Below, piece by piece: positions 42,006 through 52,631 of a DNA stretch of 64,000 nt. Position numbers and translations under genes: made by a program. Source of the DNA: Thiosocius sp963808165. Lineage in GTDB: Bacteria; Pseudomonadota; Gammaproteobacteria; Chromatiales; Chromatiaceae. The notes under the pieces are model-generated. The model worked only from the letters and a program-made list of their open reading frames with translations, made no database searches and was not told where the DNA came from. Every line of letters starts with the position of its first letter. The first letter of the stretch is position 1. The stretch lies in NCBI GenBank assembly GCA_963808165.1, contig CAWEET010000001.1, positions 248,001 through 312,000 of the forward strand, read 5' to 3'.

Positions 42006-42022
42006 TTGGCACGAGTTCTGCT
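42006..42022 (+). promoter_or_regulatory. Sigma-54 (-24/-12) promoter
   Basis: TTGGCACGAGTTCTGCT has GG and GC at the correct 10-bp separation and matches the TGGCACG-N4-TTGCW consensus except for C in place of the first T of the -12 element. It lies about 80 bp before the outer-membrane protein ATG and downstream of the NtrC site. Confidence 0.8.
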
Positions 42023-42099
42023 TAAGGACTTGGCACAGCGGTGGGCACAGCACCGATCGGGAATCGATTTTTAACTACAAACCTGTTGGGAGCAACTCA

Positions 42100-42798
42100 A
42101 TGAAACTGACCAAATTTGCACTTGCCTTCGGCGCGCTCGCGATCTCGGGGGCGGCGGCGGCCGAAATTTCCGCCAACATCGGCGTCACCAGTAACTACGT
42201 CTGGCGCGGCGTATCGCAGACCGGCAACGACGCTGCAGTTTCCGGCGGTATCGACTATGGGCACGACAGCGGCTTCTACGCCGGCACCTGGGCCTCGAAT
42301 GTGGACTTTGGCGACGGCGATGAAGGGGCCGAGGTGGATTTCTACGGCGGCTTCGGCAACACCATCGGCGACAGCGATTTCAGCTACGACGTGAACGCCA
42401 TCTATTACTACTACCCGAACTTCGATAACAGCGATTTCGCCGAGATCGGCGGTTCGCTCGGCTGGAAATGGTTCAACGTTGGCCTGAGCTATACCATCTG
42501 GTCGGACGTCAAAAAGACCAAGGGCAACGATACCTTCGTCGACGGGGACATGTACTACTACCTCAACGGCAGCTACGAGGTCGCCCCGACCTGGACCCTG
42601 GGTGGCGCGGTTGGCTACTACGACTTCAAGGAAGATGGCAGAGACGGTATAGACACCTCGTACTTCCACGGTCAGATCGACGTCACCAAGGGCGCCGGCG
42701 ATTTCGGCGACTTCACCCTCTCCGTGTCGAATGCCCAGAAAGAGAGCGGCGACAACGATGTCCTGGTCTTCGTCTCCTGGGCCAAGACCTTCGATTAG
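42100..42798 (+). CDS. TIGR02001-family outer-membrane protein, first gene of the glnK operon
   Basis: A 232-residue secreted beta-barrel-like protein. Signal peptide MKLTKFALAFGALAISGAAA, then NIGVTSNYVWRGVSQTGND, alternating aromatic/charged strands and a C terminus ending in aromatic WAKTFD, features of outer-membrane proteins. TIGR02001 proteins are conserved beside glnK-amtB in gammaproteobacteria. Here it is preceded by the NtrC/sigma-54 control region and followed 71 bp later by glnK. Likely role is solute passage under nitrogen limitation; unproven. Confidence 0.85.
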   Translation: MKLTKFALAFGALAISGAAAAEISANIGVTSNYVWRGVSQTGNDAAVSGGIDYGHDSGFYAGTWASNVDFGDGDEGAEVDFYGGFGNTIGDSDFSYDVNAIYYYYPNFDNSDFAEIGGSLGWKWFNVGLSYTIWSDVKKTKGNDTFVDGDMYYYLNGSYEVAPTWTLGGAVGYYDFKEDGRDGIDTSYFHGQIDVTKGAGDFGDFTLSVSNAQKESGDNDVLVFVSWAKTFD

Positions 42799-42869
42799 AT
42801 CGATTTCCCCAAACACACACCGGCATCCGTTCCGCGGTGCCGGCGTCAATCAAGCTAGGAGAAGCATTC

Positions 42870-43208
42870 ATGAAACTGGTTGCAGCCATCATCAAGCCTT
42901 TCAAGCTGGATGACGTGCGCGAGGCCCTTTCCGACATTGGGGTGACGGGGATTACCGTTACCGAGGTCAAGGGTTTCGGTCGTCAGAAAGGCCACACCGA
43001 ACTTTACCGCGGCGCAGAGTACGTCGTGGACTTTCTTCCGAAGATCAAGGTCGAGATTGCCATCGACGACGACCAGCTGGATCCGGTCATCGAGGCGATC
43101 AGTGCCGCGGCCAAGACCGGCAAGATCGGTGACGGCAAGATCTTCGTCTATGAACTGGGCCAGGCCATCCGTATCCGTACGGGTGAGTCCGGTCCCGAAG
43201 CTCTGTAA
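42870..43208 (+). CDS. glnK: GlnK/GlnB nitrogen regulatory PII protein
   Basis: A 112-residue PII trimer subunit. The T-loop contains the uridylylation site Tyr 51 in ELYRGAEYVVDF; the B- and C-loop signatures TGKIGDGKIFVYE and IRIRTGE are intact. AGGAG eight bases before ATG 42870. Position directly before amtB identifies it as GlnK, which blocks the ammonium channel when nitrogen is replete. Confidence 0.95.
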   Translation: MKLVAAIIKPFKLDDVREALSDIGVTGITVTEVKGFGRQKGHTELYRGAEYVVDFLPKIKVEIAIDDDQLDPVIEAISAAAKTGKIGDGKIFVYELGQAIRIRTGESGPEAL

Positions 43209-43226
43209 ATCGGCTGGGAGTCTCCA

Positions 43227-44525
43227 ATGGAAAACAACGTTTTTGAACTCCAGTACGCCATCGATACCTTTTATTTCCTGGTGATGGGCGCGCTCGTCAT
43301 GTGGATGGCGGCTGGTTTTGCAATGCTCGAATCGGGCCTCGTGCGTGCAAAGAACACGACCGAGATCCTGACCAAGAACATTTCGCTGTATGCAGTGTCC
43401 TGCATCATGTATCTGATCTGTGGCTACGCGATCATGTATGGCGGCGACTTCCTGCTGGCCAGTATTGCACTGGACGGCGCCGAGAATGCCGATGCGCTGA
43501 CTGCAACCGTGTTGAAGGAATCGGCCGAGGCTGGTTTCAGCGGTGGCTCTGTCTATTCCGACGCATCGGACTTTTTCTTCCAGGTGGTGTTCGTTGCAAC
43601 CGCGATGTCGATCGTCTCTGGTGCCGTGGCCGAAAGGATGAAGCTGTGGTCATTCCTGTTGTTCGCGGTCGTGATGACCGGTTTCATCTACCCGATGGAA
43701 GGCAGCTGGACCTGGGGCGGCGAGTCCGTGTTCGGTCTGTACACGCTGGGCGACGACTTCGGCTTCTCGGACTTCGCCGGTTCCGGCATCGTGCATATGG
43801 CGGGTGCTGCCGCGGCACTGGCCGGGGTGCTTCTGCTTGGCCCGCGCAAGGGCAAGTACACTGCGGACGGTCGCGTGAACGCGATCCCGGGCGCCAATCT
43901 GCCACTGGCCACGCTGGGTACCTTCATCCTGTGGATGGGTTGGTTTGGCTTCAATGGCGGTTCGGTGCTAAAGCTCGGTGACATCGCCAACGCCAACTCC
44001 GTGGCCATGGTGTTTCTGAACACCAATGCGGCTGCCGCGGGCGGCCTGGTGACTGCGCTGATCGTTGCCCGGCTGCTGTTCGGCAAGGCTGACCTGACGA
44101 TGGCTCTGAACGGTGCACTGGCCGGCCTCGTGGCGATCACCGCCGAGCCTTCTACACCCTCTCCGCTGATAGCAACGCTGATCGGCGCGGTCGGTGGCTT
44201 CATCGTGGTATTCGCGATCCTGAGCCTCGACAAGATGAAGATCGACGATCCGGTTGGTGCCATCTCAGTGCACGGTGTGGTCGGCTTCTGGGGCCTGATG
44301 GCGGTGCCGCTGACCAATGACGGAGCCAACTTTGTCGGCCAGTTGGTCGGTGCCGGCACGATCTTCGCCTGGGTCTTCGGTGTCAGCTTCGTGGTCTGGC
44401 TGGTGATCAAGGCGATCATGGGTATCCGCGTCAGCGAAGAAGAGGAGTACGAAGGAACCGACATCGGCGAGTGTGGCCTGGAGGCCTATCCGGAGTTTAC
44501 CGGCTCGCGTGGGTCCGCTTCCTGA
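43227..44525 (+). CDS. amtB: AmtB ammonium transporter
   Basis: A 432-residue Amt/Rh channel with about 11 TM helices. Motifs include FAMLESGLVRAKN near residue 30, DFAGSGIVHMAGAAAAL about 189-205, GWFGFNGGS, and SVHGVVGFWG with the pore His. It lacks the cleaved signal peptide of E. coli AmtB, starting just before the first helix. GGGAG precedes the ATG. Third gene of the NtrC/sigma-54-controlled operon; a strong terminator follows. Confidence 0.95.
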   Translation: MENNVFELQYAIDTFYFLVMGALVMWMAAGFAMLESGLVRAKNTTEILTKNISLYAVSCIMYLICGYAIMYGGDFLLASIALDGAENADALTATVLKESAEAGFSGGSVYSDASDFFFQVVFVATAMSIVSGAVAERMKLWSFLLFAVVMTGFIYPMEGSWTWGGESVFGLYTLGDDFGFSDFAGSGIVHMAGAAAALAGVLLLGPRKGKYTADGRVNAIPGANLPLATLGTFILWMGWFGFNGGSVLKLGDIANANSVAMVFLNTNAAAAGGLVTALIVARLLFGKADLTMALNGALAGLVAITAEPSTPSPLIATLIGAVGGFIVVFAILSLDKMKIDDPVGAISVHGVVGFWGLMAVPLTNDGANFVGQLVGAGTIFAWVFGVSFVVWLVIKAIMGIRVSEEEEYEGTDIGECGLEAYPEFTGSRGSAS

Positions 44526-44547
44526 GGACCGATTGTTCGGCCTACGA

Positions 44548-44573
44548 AGGGCGCCTCCGGGCGCCCTTTTTTC
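44548..44573 (+). terminator. Intrinsic terminator of the glnK-amtB operon
   Basis: AGGGCGC (44548-44554), 6-base loop, GCGCCCT (44561-44567), then a run of six Ts. It lies 22 bp after the amtB stop. Confidence 0.92.
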
Positions 44574-44611
44574 TGTGCGACCCATCGCAGGCGCGGCCTT
44601 CGCGCGGATCT

Positions 44612-45661
44612 TCAGACGATCGGTGGTTCCTCTACCAGTTCCGCCGGGGTGATGCCGGAGCCCTCTTGCAGATCATCCAGGTGCATTTCCAGCAGGCTCG
44701 TCTGGCGGGTGCGACCGATATGAAACAGCGCTTCGCCCTCGAATACCAACGGCAGGTTCGTGCGTCCGATAACCACCCCGTCGAACGGCGCCGGCATCGG
44801 AACATCACCTTCCCCGGTCGGGTCGGCCACCACTCCGAGCGTGTCGCCCTTGCTCACCATCGACCCAAGGGCCGCCTGGGCCCGCAGGATTCCACTCTGT
44901 GGCGCGCGCTGCCAACTGCTTGAGCGCAATACCGCACATGGTCTGCTTTGTTTTCGCCTGCTTTCGGGCAGCATCGACAGTCGACGCAAGACGTTCAGGA
45001 TGCCGCGCAGGCCGATCTGGATAGAGACTTCCTCGAAGCGCAGTGCCTCGCCGGCCTCATAGACCATCACTGGCACACCGATCTCCGCGGCTGCACCGCG
45101 CAGAGAGCCCGGCGGTGCGGCCGAGTGCAGTAGCACCGGGGCGCTGAACGCCTTGGCCAGCGGTTCCAGGATCGGGTCGTTGATATCGGCCCGGATTTGC
45201 GGCAGGTTGTTGCGGTGAATGGCCGCGGTGTGTAGATCGATTCCCAAATCCGCGCGCTGCACGATCTCGGACATGAACACATGACCCAGGCGAGCAGCCA
45301 GTGACCCGGATTCGTTGCCGGGAAAGCTGCGATTGAGATCGCGCCGATCAGGCAGGTAACGCGAGCGGTTGTGAAAGCCAAAGACGTTGACAATCGGCAC
45401 CGCCAGCAGCGTGCCACGCAGGCGCTTGATCTGCGGGACATTCAACAGGCGACGGATGATCTCGACCCCGTTGATCTCATCCCCGTGCACCGCGGCGCTG
45501 ACGAACATCACCGGCCCGTCGTGTCTGCCGTGAACGACGTGTGTCGGCATCGACATCGGGTCGTTCGTATAAAGGCCGGGCAGGGGTAAATTGACCGGGC
45601 GGTGGCTGCCGGCCGCGATCGTCTCCGAGCCGATCTCGAACCCCGGACGTCGGTTTGCCAC
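44612..45661 (-). CDS. Succinylglutamate desuccinylase/aspartoacylase-family deacylase
   Basis: A 349-residue M14-like zinc deacylase. Zinc ligands are suggested by SAAVHGDEINGVE (about 57-69) and DLHTA, with NRSFPG as the substrate-binding region. A C-terminal lipoyl-like beta domain (DTLGVVADPTGEGDVPMPAPFDGVV) is attached. It is the last gene of a unit with rimK and an aspartic-protease-like gene, with its start two bases from the rimK stop. Substrate inferred to relate to the RimK product; unproven. Confidence 0.85.
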   Translation of the reverse strand: MANRRPGFEIGSETIAAGSHRPVNLPLPGLYTNDPMSMPTHVVHGRHDGPVMFVSAAVHGDEINGVEIIRRLLNVPQIKRLRGTLLAVPIVNVFGFHNRSRYLPDRRDLNRSFPGNESGSLAARLGHVFMSEIVQRADLGIDLHTAAIHRNNLPQIRADINDPILEPLAKAFSAPVLLHSAAPPGSLRGAAAEIGVPVMVYEAGEALRFEEVSIQIGLRGILNVLRRLSMLPESRRKQSRPCAVLRSSSWQRAPQSGILRAQAALGSMVSKGDTLGVVADPTGEGDVPMPAPFDGVVIGRTNLPLVFEGEALFHIGRTRQTSLLEMHLDDLQEGSGITPAELVEEPPIV

Positions 45662-45662
45662 G

Positions 45663-46568
45663 TCAGCCCCTGCCCCGTGTCTTGGTCCTGTGCGGCTGAT
45701 GGTTCTTCTCGATGAACTGCACGATCATGGTCGCGACGTCTTTGTCCGTTGCCTGTTCGATACCCTCGAGTCCCGGAGATGAATTCACCTCCATCACCAC
45801 CGGCCCATGATTCGAACGCAGGATGTCCACCCCGCACACGTTGAGCCCCATGATGGCGGCGGCGCGCACTGCGGTGGAGCGTTCCTCCGGCGTGAGCTTC
45901 ACCAGCGTGGCGCTGCCGCCGCGGTGCAGATTGGAGCGGAATTCGCCGTCCTTGCCCTGGCGCTTCATCGCCGCCACGACCTTGCCGCCGACCACGAAAC
46001 AGCGGATGTCGGCACCGCCCGCCTCCTTGATGAACTCCTGGATGAGGATGTTGGCCTTGAGCCCCATGAAGGCCTCGATGACGCTTTCGGCCGCCTTTTC
46101 CGTCTCCGCCAGCACGACACCGATGCCCTGCGTGCCTTCCAGCAGTTTGATCACTGCCGGGGCACCGCCGACCATCTTCAACATATCCTGCACGTCGTCG
46201 GGCGAGTGCGCAAAGCCGGTAACCGGCAGCCCAATGCCCTTGCGTGCGAGCAGTTGCATGGAGCGCAGTTTGTCGCGCGAGCGTGTGATCGCGACCGATT
46301 CGTTGAGCGGATAGACGCCCATCATCTCGAATTGGCGGAGAACGGCGGTGCCGTAGAAGGTCACCGAGGCGCCGATCCTCGGTATTACCGCGTCGAAGTC
46401 GGTGATGTTCTCGCCTTTATAGTGGATCGAGGGGCGCATTGACGTGATATTCATGTAACAGCGCAGCACGTCGAGTACGCGCACCTCATGGCCGCGCTGC
46501 TCCGCGCTTTCGATCAGGCGGCGCGTGGAATAAAGCTTGGCGTTGCGGGAGAGAATGACGATTTTCAT
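45663..46568 (-). CDS. rimK: RimK-family ATP-grasp alpha-L-glutamate ligase
   Basis: A 301-residue ATP-grasp ligase. The RimK N-terminal (MKIVILSRNAKLYSTRRLIES), ADP/metal-binding VIKLLEGTQGIGVVLAET, and C-terminal metal ligands VVMEVNSSPGLEGIE are present. Classical RimK adds glutamates to ribosomal protein S6; other members build poly-alpha-glutamate. Middle gene of a cassette with a retropepsin-like protein and a deacylase. Confidence 0.92.
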   Translation of the reverse strand: MKIVILSRNAKLYSTRRLIESAEQRGHEVRVLDVLRCYMNITSMRPSIHYKGENITDFDAVIPRIGASVTFYGTAVLRQFEMMGVYPLNESVAITRSRDKLRSMQLLARKGIGLPVTGFAHSPDDVQDMLKMVGGAPAVIKLLEGTQGIGVVLAETEKAAESVIEAFMGLKANILIQEFIKEAGGADIRCFVVGGKVVAAMKRQGKDGEFRSNLHRGGSATLVKLTPEERSTAVRAAAIMGLNVCGVDILRSNHGPVVMEVNSSPGLEGIEQATDKDVATMIVQFIEKNHQPHRTKTRGRG

Positions 46569-46577
46569 CTGGGATCC

Positions 46578-47024
46578 TTATTTTACGGCATGTCGGCCGG
46601 CGAGGTACGAGGCCGAGGGGTCGACACGGAAGCCGCCGGCGGCCATGGCCGTGCGACCGAGCAGCATGCGAAAGCGCATGCTATCGCGATTGGTCAGCGT
46701 AAGCTCGACAAGGTCATCGAAATCCAGCAGCACCAGCCGCGTGCTGATGACAAAGCGCAGCTCGCGGTGGCCCCCCGAGTCGGAGACTTCGCGCTGATCC
46801 AGCAGCTCGGCCTCGCAGTTCACCGTCTCGCCGAGGCTTCTCTGCACCGGATGCACGCCGAAGCGGACGAGGTCACGCCCGCGCGCTGTGAACTTCTCGA
46901 GGTAGAATGCATGCAGGCAGGAGGTGCGGGCACCGGTATCCACCTTCGCCTTGATCCGTTGCAGGCCGAGGTCGGGAAGTGATAGCCATTCGCGCCAACC
47001 GAGCATTCGGTTTTCATCTGTCAC
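46578..47024 (-). CDS. RimB-like ATP-dependent zinc protease family protein (retropepsin fold)
   Basis: A 148-residue protein of the 'ATP-dependent zinc protease'/RimB family. It carries the aspartic-protease-like motif KVDTGARTSCLHA (Asp about 29), GHRELRFVISTRLVL, and LLGRTAM near the C terminus. The GTG at 47024 is selected because AGGAG lies ten bases upstream and the family begins at this point; ATG 47009 is an alternative. First gene of the rimK cassette. Confidence 0.85.
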   Translation of the reverse strand: MTDENRMLGWREWLSLPDLGLQRIKAKVDTGARTSCLHAFYLEKFTARGRDLVRFGVHPVQRSLGETVNCEAELLDQREVSDSGGHRELRFVISTRLVLLDFDDLVELTLTNRDSMRFRMLLGRTAMAAGGFRVDPSASYLAGRHAVK

Positions 47025-47185
47025 TACATGCGTTCTCCTGATTTTGTGTTCCCAGCCGGCCGGCAACGACTGCGCAAGCGGAGTACGAGCCCTTGACCCT
47101 GGCGGTGCGACCCGGACAGGCGCGCTGGGTATCATAGCGTGTCACCGGTCCCCTGATTCAGTATACCGATGCGAGGAGTCCGCTC

Positions 47186-47650
47186 ATGCGGTGCCTGTTG
47201 ATAATTCCCTTTTTGTGTCTGTCGTTGCCGTTGCCTGCGGTGGCGGATGTCTACCGCTGGGTCGATGCTGACGGACAGGTGCACTATGGTGAAAGTCCGC
47301 CAGCGCAGGGTGCTCGCAAGATCGAGCTGCCCGAGGCCTCAGAATCGTCGCCGGAGCCCGATCGCGAGGCAGCCGACCGCCGTGCCAGGCAGCAGCGCCT
47401 GCTGGGTGCCTACGAACATGAACGCGAGCGCAAGGAAGCCGCGGCAGCCGACGCGGCACGGGCTCGGCAGGCGGATGCGGCACGCTGTGCCGATCTGCGC
47501 CAACACTGGCGTCGACTGTCGTTCGCCGGGCCCGTCTACTACCAGAGTCCCAACGGTGGTCGAGACTACCTGAATGACGAACAACGTGAAGCCGCGAAGC
47601 AACGCCTGCGGCCGGCCTACGCAGCGGCCTGTGGGGAGCCGCCAAGATGA
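47186..47650 (+). CDS. DUF4124-domain exported protein
   Basis: A 154-residue secreted protein: signal peptide MRCLLIIPFLCLSLPLPAVA, then the DUF4124 signature DVYRWVDADGQVHYGESPP, followed by a charged Ala/Arg/Glu-rich coil (QRLLGAYEHERERKEAAAADAA) and a short C-terminal domain with two Cys. DUF4124 proteins are periplasmic and of unknown function. Overlaps the next gene by four bases. Confidence 0.85.
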   Translation: MRCLLIIPFLCLSLPLPAVADVYRWVDADGQVHYGESPPAQGARKIELPEASESSPEPDREAADRRARQQRLLGAYEHERERKEAAAADAARARQADAARCADLRQHWRRLSFAGPVYYQSPNGGRDYLNDEQREAAKQRLRPAYAAACGEPPR

Positions 47651-48300
47651 CCGGCCAGGAACCGGCCGCCTGGGTCCTGCTGTTGCACGGCATGTTTCGC
47701 TCGGCCTACGCGATGGCACCTTTGTCACACGATCTGGCGAAGGCGGGCTACCGGGTGCGCAACATCGCTTACCCGACACGCCCCTACGATGTCGCCGAAC
47801 TGGCCCGACGTTATGTCGAGCCGGCGGTCACATCCTGTGGTTCGACTCAGCCGGTGCATATGGTTACCCACTCGCTGGGCGGGATCCTTGTGCGCTGGTA
47901 TTTGCAGACCGCCCGGTTGCCGCCCGGCAGTCGCATCGTCATGTTGGGGCCGCCGAATCACGGCAGCGAGATTACCGACCGCCTCCGTCACTGGCCGTTG
48001 TACCGCTGGCTGATGGGTAGTGTCGGGCAACAGCTAGGCACCGGTCCCGACGGCATCGCCCGGCAGCTCCGGCCGATCGACCCGGAGGTCGGTGTGATCG
48101 CCGGCAGGGATACCTTGCAGCCGTGGTTCTCAAGGCTCATCCCGGGAGAGGACGATGGCGTCGTCTCCGTGGAGAGTGCCCGCCTGCCTGAAATGCGCGA
48201 TTTCATCGTAATGGACTGCAGCCACACTCTGATGATGTTCGATCGCCAGGTACGTGCGCAGGTCCGGCATTTCTTGGGTGCGGGCAGCTTTCTGCACTGA
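47647..48300 (+). CDS. Alpha/beta hydrolase (PGAP1/lipase-like)
   Basis: A 217-residue single-domain alpha/beta hydrolase. Oxyanion LLLHGMFRS near 12-20, nucleophile elbow THSLGG (Ser 76), acid in EDDGVVSVESA and His in DCSHTLMM fit a Ser-Asp-His triad. Related to extracellular lipase/PGAP1-like hydrolases, but no signal peptide is present. Coupled to the upstream DUF4124 gene. Confidence 0.85.
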   Translation: MTGQEPAAWVLLLHGMFRSAYAMAPLSHDLAKAGYRVRNIAYPTRPYDVAELARRYVEPAVTSCGSTQPVHMVTHSLGGILVRWYLQTARLPPGSRIVMLGPPNHGSEITDRLRHWPLYRWLMGSVGQQLGTGPDGIARQLRPIDPEVGVIAGRDTLQPWFSRLIPGEDDGVVSVESARLPEMRDFIVMDCSHTLMMFDRQVRAQVRHFLGAGSFLH

Positions 48301-48315
48301 GTGGCATCGACCACG

Positions 48316-49194
48316 TCAGCATTCGGCGAGCAGCCGGCTCAGCATGCGTTCGGCCTGGGCGCCGTAGCCGCCACCGAACAGGTTGAGATGGTTCAGCACG
48401 TGATAGAGGTTGTACAGGGTTTTGCGCACCCGGTAACCGGGATCTATCGGCCAGGCCTCGCGGTAAGTCGAATAGAAATCGGCACTGAATCCGCCGAACA
48501 GCTCGGTCATCGCCATTTCGGCCTCGCGGTCGCCGTAGTAGGTCGCAGGGTCATAGAGGACCGGATCACCGGCACGGGTGAAGCCGATGTTGCCACCCCA
48601 TAGGTCGCCGTGCAGCAGCGATGGCGTTGGATCGTGGTCGATCAGCACGGGGAAACGCGCCAGCAGTTGCTCGCCCATCGACTGCAGGCGCCCGCGGTGG
48701 CCATTACGGGCGGCCAGGTCGAGTTGGAATCCGAGTCGTCTATCGCGCCAGAATGCGGTCCAGTCTTGTTGCCAGTCGTTATGCTGCGTTGTTGCTCCGA
48801 TCGTGTTGGCCCGGTGCCAGCCAAAGGCATCGAAGCTGTTGCGGTGCAGTTCGGCCAACTCGCGGCCGGCACGGCGCCAGCCCCCGCTGTTGCCATGTCC
48901 GAGCTCGAGATGTTCCATCACGATGAAAGCCGTCCCGTCACTGATTCCGGTGAGAAGCGGGCGGGGCGCGCGGATCGCGTTGCCTTGCAATAATGCATGG
49001 AGGCCCTCGGCCTCGGCCTCGAACATGTCGAGTAGTTCGCCGTCGTTGGTCTTCACGAACCAGGACCGATCCCCATCCGTCAACCGGAACGCGCTGTTGA
49101 TGCAGCCTCCGCCGACACCCTGCGGCGGCTGTGCCCGGAAACCCCGTCCGGCGGCCTCGCTGATCCTTTCCGCGATGTCGCGCCAGAGGGTCAA
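48316..49194 (-). CDS. Fructosamine kinase family protein
   Basis: A 292-residue APH-like kinase. Motifs: VGGGCINSAFRLTD (N-terminal nucleotide-binding), WFVKTN, catalytic loop LLHGDLWGGNIGF and DPATYYGDREAEMAM. These are typical of bacterial fructosamine-3-kinase/ketoamine kinases that deglycate proteins or small amines. Its start overlaps the stop of the HNH gene (ATGA), so the pair is co-translated. Confidence 0.88.
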   Translation of the reverse strand: MTLWRDIAERISEAAGRGFRAQPPQGVGGGCINSAFRLTDGDRSWFVKTNDGELLDMFEAEAEGLHALLQGNAIRAPRPLLTGISDGTAFIVMEHLELGHGNSGGWRRAGRELAELHRNSFDAFGWHRANTIGATTQHNDWQQDWTAFWRDRRLGFQLDLAARNGHRGRLQSMGEQLLARFPVLIDHDPTPSLLHGDLWGGNIGFTRAGDPVLYDPATYYGDREAEMAMTELFGGFSADFYSTYREAWPIDPGYRVRKTLYNLYHVLNHLNLFGGGYGAQAERMLSRLLAEC

Positions 49195-49790
49195 GACAGG
49201 CTGGGCCGTGGGTCGTGCCGGCGCTCGCGCAGGGGGCTATAGCGGGGGAAGTGGGCGCGCAGAAACTCCATCTGATCGGCCATGACATTGCGGCCCTGCA
49301 GGTAGATGTACTCCGCATGCGTGGGCGAGAAGGGGATCGCCAGGAGTTCCATTCCTGCCTGTTCCGGGGTCCTGCCTGCCTTGTGATTGTTGCACCGCGT
49401 GCACGCGGTAACCACATTGGTCCACTGGTTCTGTCCGCCCTGGCTGATCGGTGTGACATGATCGCGTGACAACGAGCGGTGTGCGAAACGATTTCCGCAG
49501 TACAGGCACAGATGATTGTCGCGCTGAAACAGTGTCCGGTTGCTCAGCGGCGGGGTGTAGCTGTCCCGCATTCTGTGGTTGCCATGGGTGGCGATGATCG
49601 AGCTGATCTCGACGATACTGCGGCGGCGGCTCACCGCATTGATGCCACCGTGAAGTATGAACAGCGGCTCGCCGCAGACGTAGGCGATCATGCCCAAGAA
49701 GTGCAGCCTGGCGGCCTGCCGGAAATCTATCCATTCCAGCGGCATCCCAGAGGCATCGGTCCGCAGGATCTGCTGTGTCAAAACGGGCAC
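49191..49790 (-). CDS. HNH endonuclease family protein
   Basis: A 199-residue protein. The N-terminal 65 residues form a beta-rich module; an HNH domain follows with zinc pairs CLYCGN and CTRCNNHK and the catalytic RDHVTPISQGGQNQWTN block (about 113-130). Such chromosomal HNH proteins are widespread in proteobacteria and not part of restriction modules here. Start GTG 49790. Coupled to the fructosamine kinase gene. Confidence 0.85.
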   Translation of the reverse strand: MPVLTQQILRTDASGMPLEWIDFRQAARLHFLGMIAYVCGEPLFILHGGINAVSRRRSIVEISSIIATHGNHRMRDSYTPPLSNRTLFQRDNHLCLYCGNRFAHRSLSRDHVTPISQGGQNQWTNVVTACTRCNNHKAGRTPEQAGMELLAIPFSPTHAEYIYLQGRNVMADQMEFLRAHFPRYSPLRERRHDPRPSLS

Positions 49791-50315
49791 AGGCTTGCTC
49801 TCATGCGACAGTTGCCCGGTTATTGCATAGATGACGGCGCCATTTCAAGGGGCTGGGTGTGACTCGCTGCCATGTCTTCGACGGCTGGTCTGTGCAGGCC
49901 CTGCTGCAGTACATTCGACCTCTGTTACGGCCCGGCGTGAATACGCCGATCGGTCTCCATTGAGACGAGGGGGGGCGAGGCCGCGATATTGCGGGTGCTT
50001 ACCTATTGACTTATGCACACTTCCTGTGCACCCGAGCGAGGCGATGGATCGATCGCGGGATGCCTTTTTCAGAAATTGATGAAGTTCATCAAAGAGCTGA
50101 TTTTTCGAGTATTTTCAGGATTGACCAATTTTCACGCAATTTGCCAGAAACCAACTCCCGACGTGGCTCCCCGGCAGATCCACAGCAGTCTTCCACAATG
50201 TTATCCACAGATGCTGTGAGTTTTGCTCTAAGCGATTGATTGACCGGGATAACGAGACTTCGGGCGCGGGGCAGGCCGGCCCCTGTCTGCGTGTTGCGCG
50301 ACCAGGGGTCAGGCG
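49791..50315. other. Gene-free divergent region upstream of priA with DnaA boxes
   Basis: 525 bases with no gene. AT-rich from 50070 to 50160, then a cluster of DnaA-like sites (50176-50209); another perfect site at 50011-50019. See separate regulatory entry. Confidence 0.7.
50011..50209 (+). promoter_or_regulatory. DnaA-box cluster
   Basis: Two perfect DnaA boxes on the plus strand: TTATGCACA (50011-50019) and TTATCCACA (50201-50209). Two close relatives, AGATCCACA (50176-50184) and TCTTCCACA (50189-50197), give three in-phase sites within 34 bp, roughly one helical turn apart. The interval 50070-50160 is AT-rich with runs such as TGATTTTTCGAG and TATTTTC. This resembles an origin or a DnaA-controlled promoter. 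Confidence 0.5.
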
Positions 50316-52514
<2,199 letters not shown>

Positions 52515-52631
52515 CGCAGTGCGGCGCTATTCGGGAGGAGGATCCCGGCAGCGCGCGGACGCCTGCCGACGACACATTTTTCGCCGTTCCTGTTATCCTT
52601 TCGCGCCCGCACCACAGCCCAGTTCCGCAGC

